Below, piece by piece: positions 46,024-55,899 of a DNA stretch of 64,000 nt. Position 1 is the first letter of the stretch. Every line of letters starts with the position of its first letter. Origin of the DNA: Deltaproteobacteria bacterium (GTDB taxonomy: Bacteria; Myxococcota_A; Polyangia; JAAYKL01); the NCBI GenBank assembly GCA_016935665.1, contig JAFGQN010000151.1:1-64000 (forward strand), read 5' to 3'. The position numbers were made by a program, and so were the translations under genes. The notes under the pieces were generated by a model. It did not search any database and was not told where the DNA came from. It saw only the letters and a list, made by a program, of their open reading frames with translations.

Positions 46024-49000
46024 TTATTTCACAATTACCGTATCTGTCCCCGAACGGCCATACGTTTCCGGCGCATACATTTCGTGGACTTTGGCCGGAG
46101 GCACTGTAAATTCACCCGGGGTGGTGGCCCTGGCTTCATACGAATACGTGTAGACGCCATCCCACAACATCGTAGTAAACGCTTCAACCCGCTCATCTTT
46201 CATGTTCTGATGTTCAAACCACGGCCTGTGCCACCACCAGAAATTTCGCTGATTCAATAATGATACATCTTCGACATTCTGTTGTACCGCCAATGCGGGA
46301 TTCACCGCTTCAAGACCCGCCGGTAACGGATCCACAAGCGCCACATGATATCGTCTTCCCGGCGCCACCATGGTTAATATCACTTTTACCCGCGCCCCCG
46401 CTTTAATATGCCACCCCCCTTTTTCGTCCCGCCACACATCTTCATCGTTGTTAACCGACATATACTCCCGTTTCACAGCAAATCCCTTTTCCATCGCCGC
46501 CAACTGCAGACTCTTCGGTGCGTAATTCATCCCAATTCGATAATACATCCGTCCATCGCCGTTTTTTTCAATGACCAGATTCTCCGCCGTCACGGGTATC
46601 TGTTTCATCGGAATAGTCGTCTGGTGTCTTTCTGTGGTGCGGCCTTTGAACGTGTGCCCGGTGGTTACATTGTCGCCCAGCCATAGACGCGTTACAAAGT
46701 CCGGCGTTACTTTTTCCACTTTTTGAAAATAGTTGTCCAGGGCGATGAGCACGAACGCGTTTTCCTGGGTACTTTCCCATCTTCCTTCTTTACGATGAGC
46801 CAGCAGACCACTCATCAGTTTCATCACCAGCGGGTTTTGCCAGTCCTTTTCCAGCATTGCATTCAACCATATCGCGTCGACACGACGATTCGAGTGCATC
46901 AACACATATTCCCCATCTTCGTATTCCGTCACAAAATGAGCGGTTTTGGTGGTTTCCGACACACTGTTGTTGGCATTCTTCTTCAACCTGGACTGCAATT
47001 CATCCAACCCGTCTGCGCTCTCATACAACCACCCCTGTGCTTCAAGAGGCATTTGTTTCAGGTTCACGCCCTTTAAGAAAACCTCAATATCTGCTGTGAC
47101 ATCACTCCCCATTTTTTTAAGGACGTAAATGGCGTATGCGCGAATGGACTGTTTACTTTCAAGAGAATACCACTCCGGCAGGTACTGTTCGATATTGGTT
47201 AGATAGTATTGGGCATTTTCCAGCACCTGCGCATCAACATCAAACCCTTTTTTCTTCGCAATAACCAATGCATGCGCCACATGCACATTCACAAACGGCC
47301 ACGATATTCCGCCCCGCTGCCACATCCCAAATCCATTGCGCCAATCCTGACGTTGCGATAGTTTTTTGATGGCCTTTTGCACCGCTTCTTTCAGTGCCGC
47401 TTCATCCGGCTGGTCTTCGCTTTCAAAGGCTTTCAACACATCTTTCAGTGTGGCAATGGCAATTATTTTAGATGCCAGCTGTTCGCTGCACTCAAAGGGA
47501 TAGTCCCTTAAATAAATGAAAGCATCGGTCAGTGTTTGCAGTCCAGTAGACGAGGTGGTCACTGTAAGGCCACCAAACTCTGTCCAAATGTCCCTGGGTG
47601 CTTTTACCGACTGAATGACGTGCGCATCAATGACGCTTCCGTACGTGGCAAACGACTCCGTGGTGGCCGGTGTCCATACCGGCAGAGTTACCTTCGCACT
47701 GTCCGCGTCCGATTGCGAGGCGGCAACCACCACAAAATCGGCTTTCCCTGCATTTGTGGCCAGGGTGGGGAACCGCACTTCCACCCGTCCATTGGCGGGG
47801 ACGTCAATCCGTTTTCCCACCTCCGATTTTCCCGCTCCATTGTGGGATAATGCATTCATCGTTTTATCCATCACCACATTGCTTCCTCGCATTGCCACCG
47901 ATACCTGCTGCGATGTATCCGTGGTGTTTTGAACCACCACAGGAAACTCAAACCTGTCACCAAAATTCAAAAAACGGGGAGCAGACGGTCGAACCATCAA
48001 CGGGAGCCGTACTGTCTGCATGGATTCGCCACTCCCAAACCGATTGGCCTCATCCGCAGCCACAGCCATCACTCGATAACGGGTCAGCGTATGAGGCAAA
48101 TTGAATGAAACGCGAAGACGGCCATTGGCATCTGTAATAGCGGCGGGCTCATAAAAAGCCAACGCGTCGAAAATACTTCGGATCAAAATTGGAGCAGCTG
48201 CGTCTCCACCAGCTCCTGACTTTTTCATTTTTGGCACTGATGCGCGCGCCATTCCAGGCGCGGGCGGCGCAAGGCGATATAGCGGCCCCCCCCCGTCACC
48301 ATCTGCCAATACCACTCCCGATTCCATGACCGGCATCACCGCCTGAGTCGCTACTAATGCTCCTTCCATGCCAGCCAGCCAGTTCAGATCCGCCGGTCTG
48401 AAGATAAACCCTCTCGAATGGGCATCGATTACTTCCGGCGGCATCGGTGCAAAGAACGTCTCCATCGGGTCTTTTAGTGTATAGCCCGAAAGCGCCAACA
48501 CGGCCTCGTCCACGACCCATATCGCCAGTTCTGCATTTTTAACCGGTTTCCCCGCATAATCTGTGACCAACACTTCTATCGCTGACTTTTCTGCCGGCTT
48601 CAATACCTGTCGCTTTGGCATAACCTTTACGTCAAGGCGATTTTTGTACGACGAAACCTTTAATTCGATATTACCTGTAGCGGTTGATACCTTTCGGTAA
48701 GTCGTTCCGTTCTTTTCTTTGTCCATCACCCCTTCCACATCCACCTGCACCGTTGCAGCAGGTACTTCAAGAGTGCTCAACGGAACCGTTATGGTTTCGC
48801 TGTTGCTGTTCAATCGAATTCTTTTTTTGTACCGAATACCTTTCTTGCGCAGCGTCACCAACGCCTCGGCGGGATACACGGGGGATTGAATCAGCAGTGT
48901 CGCCATATCATCGGGATGGTATATGTCCTTATCCGGTATCAGCTGAACAGTATCACTTTTGTTTTGCACCATATCATCTTTACCATCGCCCTGAACCCAC

Positions 49001-52000
49001 AACCGAATAAACGATTTTGTCTGACGATTTTTCTCATCTTTAGTGGTGGCTTCCAGTCGATAGCTGCCCCCTTTGTTCGGCGCAAAGTGACACGTATGAA
49101 CTGATTTTTCAGATTGAAATGTACAACGGTTCACTTCTGTTTCGGTATCTGTTCGCACACCATCTTTCCAGTGCGCATCATTTCGAAAAAGTTTTACCAG
49201 CACGGTGTCGTTAACGGTTCTGTTTCCCTCTATATCGGTCACCACCACATCCACAGGTATTTCAGAGTTGGCATTGAAAAAGTTTTTGTGCATCTTCAGT
49301 CCCACATATCGTCTTGATGGATGAACCAGAATATTGGTGGATGAGGTCCATTGCTGACGATTGACATCCATCACGTGGGCCGACAAATTCACATTGGCCG
49401 GCAATTGATTCGTCATGGACTGAAAATGAATCTTTAGTCTGTGGTTACCGTCCGCATCGGTCATACCCTTAAAATCAAAATGAGAATTTCCATCCGTATT
49501 TTTCTGCCAGAAACACCACCATGGATTAAATTCACCAAAATGAAAATCGCTGTGATTCGGGGGCGTGTAGGATGCTGTTGACGTGCCTACCGTCCAGTTT
49601 ACCTCAGCACCAAAGAGCGCTTCTCCGGTGTAAAAACTGGCAGACACTATGGCTTCCTGCGTTTGTCCCAGCACGTGCACATCGCCAGACACCGAAGTGG
49701 TCACTTCGAATTCAGGTCGACGGAATTCCTGGACGTCAAAGTAGATGTAGCGATATTTGTACGGAAAGGCCAAACCCGAGTCATTGGTTTGCAGTTCAAT
49801 AAACGCTCTTCCAGTATTCATGTTTTCAGGCAGCTTCGTCGAAATATGAAAACCGCCAATGTCACTCAGGTTCGCCGATCCGTTGGCAATCTCGTTGCCT
49901 TGTGGACCTGTCATTGTCCACATCACTTTTTTGGAAGGTCGGACTCTACTGGACACTGTTCCCGCCCTGTTCATTTCCATTTCGCGCATCCAGCCTTTCA
50001 CATGAAGTGTTTCACCAGGTTTGTACATGCCCCTGTCTGTTGCGCTGTATACCGAAAGGCTATTATCGGGAGTTGTGTTCACCCATCCTCGACCGCTGCC
50101 CACGTGTCCACGTGTCCCTGGAATATGAATCATCATATCCGAATCGGTTTTTACCGCCAGGAATGCAGCGCCCTCCTTTCCCAATTTCACTTCCGACAGG
50201 CCAGATTCATCACTGCGGCCCGCCACTTTATTGTCGGGCCACAAAACGATTTTCGCGTTGACTTTTGGCTCGCCCGTTTTCAGAGAACTCACGAATGCCA
50301 ACATGCCATTTGTTTCCTTGAACGTGGACACGCCAATATCGGTCACCTGTACCCACACCAGCACCTCCTGTCTGTCCCACCTGTTCTTTGGCTGTTTGGT
50401 TGGTGCCACCCACAATGCAAACTGACCGCTGCCATTTTTGAGATACGGTTCAAAATTAATCGTCACACTTTGCCATTTGTCATTGGTTTTCAGCTTCGCG
50501 GTCGCATCATGCAGTACTTTGCCTGGCATTTCGTCCGACGGTTCATCAGTGTATCGCCTATTATCCACCCACTCGAAAAAAGGAATAGCATCCGCCGCGT
50601 CTACGCTGTGAATTTTAATTTTCAATTTGCCCAGGTTCACTGCATGTACCTGCAGCGCCTTCTTTAAGAAGGGCGACAGCGTCACCAGTTTATCCGGCGG
50701 TCCAATCAATGTCGGACGCAGCTGGTCGGTTACAATTTTATACGTCGCGTCCGTTTTCAGATGTTGACCGTGCTCATCTGTCAGCTCCTTTTTAAGTTCC
50801 ACCGTGTACCTGGTGCTACCTTCTTTCAGCCCACTGATACTCAATCCATTTCCATGCCACTGAATCTCCATGTTGTTGATGTTCGGAGATACACTCACAT
50901 ACGCGTCTTTAAATTTGCTCACATCAAGCGCGTTGTTAAACCGCACGTAAATGCTGTCATCCGGACGACATTTTTCAACACCGCCACATCCCACTTCTAC
51001 CACCTGCAACGGCCCATAGGTCGAAAACTGCGTAATTTGAGCGGCCGCTGTTTTCAAAGGGCCCTCCGCTGATGGCGCGCCCTTTTTCAAAGAAACATTT
51101 ATCGTTGTATTTTTTTTAAACGGATCATGGTGCAAAACCATCCGATGAGCATGGGATTCATTTGCATTTCCACCCATTTGCCGGCGCCATTTTTCTTGCT
51201 CGTCATTTGGAGCCATTCGAAATGAAACCGGTTTTCCCGCTTCATTAATCCCCAACCATTCCAGAATCTGCTTTTCGTTCACGTTCTGGTCAAAATCCAG
51301 CACCACAGGCTCGTCCAGCTTATTCCCCTCCCCCAAAGGATGCGCCACACTCATTTTAACGGGCGGTGTTTCGAACGTGTAACTTATCTCATCATGAAGC
51401 GTTGCACCATCCACTGCAGCAATGCCTTTGGGAATTCGCACCTGGTACTTCGTGGCCATGGGCAGTCGTTTTGTAGGTCTGAAGAACAGAGTCTGAGTTC
51501 CCAACCATTCCCATTCGCCTTCTACTTTTGGCGTCATTTTAACTGGCGGTTTTTTGGTGATGGCACCATCCGACACCGCTGTCATCGGCCTGGAAAACGT
51601 GATACTTATCTGTGTTGCGATGTCCACCTTTCCCGATGGCGCATATCGGAGCACCGTCATTTTTTTGTCGTTGCTATCATTCGGTTTTTGTCCGCTTTCA
51701 GGTGTCCAGTTGGCCTCAATGATTTTTCCTTTTGTGGGTGCAGGTTTGGAGGCTTTTCGCATGGCAAACAAATTTTCGATTTTATTCGGCGATCGTTTAT
51801 CACCGGTTCGGTTCAACAATTTACGTACGGTCTCATCATCCAGCCACTCTCCCTCAACCGTTTTAGGCGGCGATACATTGGCCGGCTCCGTTGACTCCGT
51901 TATTTCCAATACCAACCCCTCTTCGTCCGCCTCTGTCGAAAAATGAATGTCTCGGTCATCATCGCTTTTCATGGCGTTTGACCCATCACTTTTCTTTGTG

Positions 52001-52098
52001 CTGGTTGTTACTACTTTGATAGATGGTGTGGGATGGCAACAACTCATCACAATGGCAATCAGTCCCCACATCACACTGTTTTTCATTAAATTTTGCAT
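46024..52098 (-). CDS. alpha-2-macroglobulin family lipoprotein
   Basis: About 2,024 residues from ATG 52098 (TGGAGAATCA before it); the frame extends upstream to 52209 without support. Lipobox VMSC (lipid Cys20) places it at the membrane, facing the periplasm. The chain shows Ig-like macroglobulin domains, MG2 (VKGWMREMEMNRAG), the A2M domain (RYRVMAVAADEANRFG) and a thiol-ester motif YPFECSEQ with Cys1537 and Gln1540. A reactive thioester would trap invading proteases, as in YfaS/YfhM. The gene is unusually long and stands alone on the minus strand; the penicillin-binding protein 1C gene that often accompanies YfhM is absent here. Confidence 0.93.
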   Translation of the reverse strand: MQNLMKNSVMWGLIAIVMSCCHPTPSIKVVTTSTKKSDGSNAMKSDDDRDIHFSTEADEEGLVLEITESTEPANVSPPKTVEGEWLDDETVRKLLNRTGDKRSPNKIENLFAMRKASKPAPTKGKIIEANWTPESGQKPNDSNDKKMTVLRYAPSGKVDIATQISITFSRPMTAVSDGAITKKPPVKMTPKVEGEWEWLGTQTLFFRPTKRLPMATKYQVRIPKGIAAVDGATLHDEISYTFETPPVKMSVAHPLGEGNKLDEPVVLDFDQNVNEKQILEWLGINEAGKPVSFRMAPNDEQEKWRRQMGGNANESHAHRMVLHHDPFKKNTTINVSLKKGAPSAEGPLKTAAAQITQFSTYGPLQVVEVGCGGVEKCRPDDSIYVRFNNALDVSKFKDAYVSVSPNINNMEIQWHGNGLSISGLKEGSTRYTVELKKELTDEHGQHLKTDATYKIVTDQLRPTLIGPPDKLVTLSPFLKKALQVHAVNLGKLKIKIHSVDAADAIPFFEWVDNRRYTDEPSDEMPGKVLHDATAKLKTNDKWQSVTINFEPYLKNGSGQFALWVAPTKQPKNRWDRQEVLVWVQVTDIGVSTFKETNGMLAFVSSLKTGEPKVNAKIVLWPDNKVAGRSDESGLSEVKLGKEGAAFLAVKTDSDMMIHIPGTRGHVGSGRGWVNTTPDNSLSVYSATDRGMYKPGETLHVKGWMREMEMNRAGTVSSRVRPSKKVMWTMTGPQGNEIANGSANLSDIGGFHISTKLPENMNTGRAFIELQTNDSGLAFPYKYRYIYFDVQEFRRPEFEVTTSVSGDVHVLGQTQEAIVSASFYTGEALFGAEVNWTVGTSTASYTPPNHSDFHFGEFNPWWCFWQKNTDGNSHFDFKGMTDADGNHRLKIHFQSMTNQLPANVNLSAHVMDVNRQQWTSSTNILVHPSRRYVGLKMHKNFFNANSEIPVDVVVTDIEGNRTVNDTVLVKLFRNDAHWKDGVRTDTETEVNRCTFQSEKSVHTCHFAPNKGGSYRLEATTKDEKNRQTKSFIRLWVQGDGKDDMVQNKSDTVQLIPDKDIYHPDDMATLLIQSPVYPAEALVTLRKKGIRYKKRIRLNSNSETITVPLSTLEVPAATVQVDVEGVMDKEKNGTTYRKVSTATGNIELKVSSYKNRLDVKVMPKRQVLKPAEKSAIEVLVTDYAGKPVKNAELAIWVVDEAVLALSGYTLKDPMETFFAPMPPEVIDAHSRGFIFRPADLNWLAGMEGALVATQAVMPVMESGVVLADGDGGGPLYRLAPPAPGMARASVPKMKKSGAGGDAAAPILIRSIFDALAFYEPAAITDANGRLRVSFNLPHTLTRYRVMAVAADEANRFGSGESMQTVRLPLMVRPSAPRFLNFGDRFEFPVVVQNTTDTSQQVSVAMRGSNVVMDKTMNALSHNGAGKSEVGKRIDVPANGRVEVRFPTLATNAGKADFVVVAASQSDADSAKVTLPVWTPATTESFATYGSVIDAHVIQSVKAPRDIWTEFGGLTVTTSSTGLQTLTDAFIYLRDYPFECSEQLASKIIAIATLKDVLKAFESEDQPDEAALKEAVQKAIKKLSQRQDWRNGFGMWQRGGISWPFVNVHVAHALVIAKKKGFDVDAQVLENAQYYLTNIEQYLPEWYSLESKQSIRAYAIYVLKKMGSDVTADIEVFLKGVNLKQMPLEAQGWLYESADGLDELQSRLKKNANNSVSETTKTAHFVTEYEDGEYVLMHSNRRVDAIWLNAMLEKDWQNPLVMKLMSGLLAHRKEGRWESTQENAFVLIALDNYFQKVEKVTPDFVTRLWLGDNVTTGHTFKGRTTERHQTTIPMKQIPVTAENLVIEKNGDGRMYYRIGMNYAPKSLQLAAMEKGFAVKREYMSVNNDEDVWRDEKGGWHIKAGARVKVILTMVAPGRRYHVALVDPLPAGLEAVNPALAVQQNVEDVSLLNQRNFWWWHRPWFEHQNMKDERVEAFTTMLWDGVYTYSYEARATTPGEFTVPPAKVHEMYAPETYGRSGTDTVIVK

Positions 52099-52258
52099 TG
52101 ATTCTCCATCAGAATTGGGGGGTTGTTTGAAACCCAACGGCGTTTTGTCGATGTTTAAAATATAGCAACCGCTCGTTAATACTTCAAATTCGCACCCGGT
52201 TTCTTTCATCTGACGTATATACTTTCGCCTGGCACTAAAAAATTTAAGGGCGAAAACA

Positions 52259-53749
52259 TTGAATTGGTGTACACTTTCAAGGAGCGTATTGTTTATATCA
52301 GGAGCCTATTTATTTATGACAACAGCATCCTTTTCGGCAAAAACCAGGAAACCAACTCTATTGGCGGGTGACTTTGTCATCCTCCCCTATCTCGACGCAA
52401 AAACACCCGCGTTTGACCAGCGTCTGTTGCCTGACGATTACCAAACGTTACCGATACCCGACAAAAAGGGCGAATTCCGTATCGTCTCTCTAACTGCCAT
52501 ATCTCGCAAGCAAATTGCCGTAGCCGTCTGCCGCCTCGACCTGGAACACCAGGCTGCGTTTCGGCAGGCCCGCCAAATGGTGACCAAAGCACTGGCCCAA
52601 TGTGAATCGCTGGGCTGCAAACGGGTAGTTACTTTGGTGGATAAAGCCCATCCGCGCCTGGCTAGCGCCGTTTGCGAAGGTGCTCTCACTGGTGGATACC
52701 AGTTCGATAAATATCTTTCCAAAAAGAAACCGCCTATTTCGGTAGTCTTGTACAGTCCCTTTGGCAACACGCACTTCAGGTCATCACGCATCGTATCCGA
52801 GTGTATCAATTATGCCAGGGATACATTGAACGAACCCCCTGTTGCCATTCACCCCGTCAGCCTCGCCGCGGCGTACAGGGAAACCGGAAAGGTCCATGGT
52901 CTGAAGGTAACAGTCTGGGACGAACAAAAATTAGCCCGTGAAAAATGCGGTGGCATCCTGGCTGTAGGAGGTGGAAGCGCCACCAAACCGCGGCTGGTCG
53001 TGGCGCAGTATGCACCCGCCAAAGCGAAATGCCACCTGGGCCTCGTGGGCAAGGGAATTACTTTCGATTCCGGAGGCTACAGTCTGAAACCATCCAAAAG
53101 TATGGCCGAAATGAAGTTTGATATGGGCGGCGCGGCTATGATGTTTGGGGCAGCGTGCGCCATCGCATCTCTAAAACTGCCGATTCGCGTCACTGCATGG
53201 ATGCCCCTTGCCCATAATGCCATCAGCCAGGACGCGTACAATATTTCCGACGTGATTTCCACCCGCAGCGGTCAAACAGTGGAAGTGCTCAACACCGACG
53301 CCGAAGGTCGCATCATCCTGGCAGACGCCCTTGCTTTGGCATGCGAAGAAAAACCCGATTATCTTATCGATTCCGCCACCCTCACCGGCGCGGCAGTGGT
53401 GGCCCTGGGAGAAGATATTGCCGCTTTGTACGGGGACAACCGTGCGTTCAATGATTTACTCATGAATGCCGGAGTGGAAGCCGGCGAGGACCTGTGGCCC
53501 ATGCCGTTGCACACAGGATACGACGAACAGCTTAAGTCAACTATTGCCGATATGAAAAACACTGGTGGGTCATGGGGTGGCTCCATCACTGCAGCGCTCT
53601 TTTTAAAACGATTTGTCAAAAATGTGAATAACTGGATACATCTCGATATTGCCGGTCCTGGATGCAAGGCCGACGCCCTTGACCACCTTGGAAAAGGCGC
53701 CAAAGGATTTGGTATCGCCACCATCGTGGAATTCGCCAAATCCCTTTAA
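52259..53749 (+). CDS. leucyl-aminopeptidase family (M17) peptidase
   Basis: About 496 residues. Metal and active-site residues of M17 are in place: Lys265 and Asp270 in VGKGITFDSGGYSLKP, Asp288 in MKFDMGGAAM, and Asp347, Glu349 and Arg351 in NTDAEGR. The start is uncertain: a TTG at 52259 (AAGGGC upstream) gives a hydrophobic signal-like N-terminus, a TTG at 52289 has AAGGAG, and ATG 52316 would remove most of that. If the signal is real the enzyme is exported, which is unusual for M17 but suits its neighbours. Divergent from the macroglobulin gene; convergent with the sulfatase-like gene. Confidence 0.88.
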   Translation: MNWCTLSRSVLFISGAYLFMTTASFSAKTRKPTLLAGDFVILPYLDAKTPAFDQRLLPDDYQTLPIPDKKGEFRIVSLTAISRKQIAVAVCRLDLEHQAAFRQARQMVTKALAQCESLGCKRVVTLVDKAHPRLASAVCEGALTGGYQFDKYLSKKKPPISVVLYSPFGNTHFRSSRIVSECINYARDTLNEPPVAIHPVSLAAAYRETGKVHGLKVTVWDEQKLAREKCGGILAVGGGSATKPRLVVAQYAPAKAKCHLGLVGKGITFDSGGYSLKPSKSMAEMKFDMGGAAMMFGAACAIASLKLPIRVTAWMPLAHNAISQDAYNISDVISTRSGQTVEVLNTDAEGRIILADALALACEEKPDYLIDSATLTGAAVVALGEDIAALYGDNRAFNDLLMNAGVEAGEDLWPMPLHTGYDEQLKSTIADMKNTGGSWGGSITAALFLKRFVKNVNNWIHLDIAGPGCKADALDHLGKGAKGFGIATIVEFAKSL

Positions 53750-53784
53750 TCTTTTTTGCTTCGCGTGGCCACTGTCACAACAGA

Positions 53785-55488
53785 CTATTCAATATAGCCA
53801 GCGGCTTTTAACGCATCAAGGGTTTCGTCATCCAACTGACGGACGGGTTTATCTTCGCCTTTTTTTGTGGGTTTTCCCACAAACCTCGCTGCGTCCTTTA
53901 ATTCATTGAGCCAACGTTTTTCGGATGCGGCCTGTTTATCCGCCTCGGCGAAAATATTGTGCTGTTCGCCTGGATCGTTATTTAGGTCGTACAGCTCATA
54001 CCTCGGTCCGGGAATTTGCAAAGACGGATTTTCCTGCCACTCTTTGCTTTTATGTTTTCCCCCCATAGGCGTCCAGTCCACATTTTCGTAGCGAATCAAT
54101 TTCATTCCGTTTTTGCGCGCCGCCTGCCGCTTCACCCCCTGGGCATCATAAGCGCTCAAAATCACCTTCTCAAAGGTTCGATCATCGATGTCGACAAAAA
54201 CCGATTGTCCCCACTTTGTTTTTGAACCCAACCCCGCCAAATGCATCAGAGTTGGTGCAATATCCGTATGCGTTCCACCCGCTTCAAATACGCCCTGCTC
54301 TCCCACATTAGTACTGTGCACAATAAAAGGCACACGCAATACCGGTTCCCACATGTGCCATGCATGCTGAAAACAGTCGTGATCTCCAAAAATCTCCCCG
54401 TGATCTCCAGTAACCACCAGGGCCACCTCAGTCCACAATCGTTCGCCGTGCAACCACTCCACTAATTGCCCTATCATTTTATCAACATAGTGAAGCTCAT
54501 CGTTGTATGCTGCTTTAATTCCCGCCACCTCTTCATCGGTCAACGGATGGACGCTTTCTTTTTTGGGCGCGCGAATCACATTGAACTGGTTTTTTGAAAA
54601 AAGCCGTTCATTTTCCGGAGCGTTATAAGGAGCGTGTGTATCTGTAATAAACAGAACACATAAAAAATCACTGCCTTTTACCTTTTCCATCCAATCAATG
54701 GCGTCCTCCACAATGGTTTTTGCCCGCGGAAAATCGCCATATTCAGCGGCATCCTTAAAAATATCGAATCCCTGATGGTACAGCCACTTTTTTTGAATGA
54801 GAGGATTACCAATAAAGGCGCCCGTGCGATAACCCTTTTTTTTAAAACGCTCTCCCAGAGTTTGCACATGTGCCGGCAGTTTTCTGTCGTTCAGTTCCAT
54901 ACCATGCACGTTTTTGGGAACCCCCGTCAAAATCGTAGTGAAGCTGGGCCTCGTCCACGACGAGTTACTAACCCAGTCCGTCAGCACGACCCCTTCTTTG
55001 GCCAACTGATTTAAATTGGGTGTGGTCGTTTCCATCGATCCATACACACCCATATGTTCGGCGTTAATGGCGTCCAGCACCACCAGTATCACTGGTCTTT
55101 TTCCGGAATTGTCAATCTTCCACGAATCCGGCCTCTTTCTTACCTCTAAACCGGCGTAATAATAATGAGATGTCATGCCATCTGGCGTTCTCTCTTCGGC
55201 ACTTGCTTCCCTTTTTGGCACGGCATCCGCCATATCGCCCTTTAATTTAGTCCTCAAAAGCGCGTTATCTTCATCCGCGAGAGCCGTTTGCCTTTCAGCA
55301 GCAGCAACTGTTTTTTCTCCCTTTTTTACAACACTCGCCATATCCCTCAAATGGTTCGGTTCATTCGAGAAATACTCATCAGATACTGCATTTTTCTCAT
55401 GAACGTCGCCAGGACTGGCGCCACATCCCGCAAACACGGTGATGTACACAATTAAAAAGGAGTAAAAAAATAGTCGCTTCCCGGTCAT
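53785..55488 (-). CDS. sulfatase-superfamily lipoprotein
   Basis: 567 residues from ATG 55488, followed by a signal peptide with lipobox FAGC (Cys22). A linker rich in Lys/Glu/Ala leads into the alkaline-phosphatase-like fold: metal Asp139 in VVLDAINAEHMG, NSSWTRPSFTTILTG, and VTGDHGEIFGDHD. Where formylglycine sulfatases have C/S-x-P-x-R, this protein has S-W-T-R-P-S, so the nucleophile may be Thr179 and the enzyme could be a phosphodiesterase or phosphotransferase and not a sulfatase. C-terminal segment ELYDLNNDPGEQHN is a standard sulfatase ending. Function on surface esters is likely. Confidence 0.88.
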   Translation of the reverse strand: MTGKRLFFYSFLIVYITVFAGCGASPGDVHEKNAVSDEYFSNEPNHLRDMASVVKKGEKTVAAAERQTALADEDNALLRTKLKGDMADAVPKREASAEERTPDGMTSHYYYAGLEVRKRPDSWKIDNSGKRPVILVVLDAINAEHMGVYGSMETTTPNLNQLAKEGVVLTDWVSNSSWTRPSFTTILTGVPKNVHGMELNDRKLPAHVQTLGERFKKKGYRTGAFIGNPLIQKKWLYHQGFDIFKDAAEYGDFPRAKTIVEDAIDWMEKVKGSDFLCVLFITDTHAPYNAPENERLFSKNQFNVIRAPKKESVHPLTDEEVAGIKAAYNDELHYVDKMIGQLVEWLHGERLWTEVALVVTGDHGEIFGDHDCFQHAWHMWEPVLRVPFIVHSTNVGEQGVFEAGGTHTDIAPTLMHLAGLGSKTKWGQSVFVDIDDRTFEKVILSAYDAQGVKRQAARKNGMKLIRYENVDWTPMGGKHKSKEWQENPSLQIPGPRYELYDLNNDPGEQHNIFAEADKQAASEKRWLNELKDAARFVGKPTKKGEDKPVRQLDDETLDALKAAGYIE

Positions 55489-55607
55489 GGCGCCAACAGC
55501 ATATCGAATCTTCCATGTTTTCCCACTGTTTTTTCGCAGGGTGAGCAAATCCTGCAAAAAAATTCCATATATTTGACTAGCCGTATCCTTTCCGATACGA
55601 TTGGCTA

Positions 55608-55892
55608 ATGACATCCGAAACCAATACATCCAGGAATGACCCTTTAGGGCTGGAAGCCGTTGCCGCTGTAGTGCAACGACTCGTGGAATTAAAAAAAGAG
55701 TCTCTCAGCGAGCATTCGTCTGCAGATAAACGATTTGCCATGATTGTGCAGCAGCTCGAAGAACATTTCAGTGCCGCCCAGCAGCGATATGACCTGCTAA
55801 AAGATCGGTATTCGCTATTGAAAAGAACCAATGCGGCTTTATGCGACGAGCTTGTCTGGCTGAGAGACCAACTGGACGACTTGACAACGTGA
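55608..55892 (+). CDS. small coiled-coil protein
   Basis: 94 residues, entirely helical, with heptad-like spacing over about 30-90 (QLEEHFSAAQQRYDLLKDRYSLLKR). No signal peptide. Weak ribosome site. It lies 7 bases before the next gene and is probably co-transcribed with it; divergent from the sulfatase-like gene. Function unknown, perhaps a partner of the regulator downstream. Confidence 0.65.
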   Translation: MTSETNTSRNDPLGLEAVAAVVQRLVELKKESLSEHSSADKRFAMIVQQLEEHFSAAQQRYDLLKDRYSLLKRTNAALCDELVWLRDQLDDLTT

Positions 55893-55899
55893 GGAACGG

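Noticed and set aside
45729-46109. 127-codon open frame running into the macroglobulin end
   Set aside because: Low coding character, no ribosome site and overlap with a strong minus-strand gene.
49663-50667. 334-codon plus-strand frame opposite the macroglobulin
   Set aside because: Cys/His/Phe-rich antisense of a well-supported gene.
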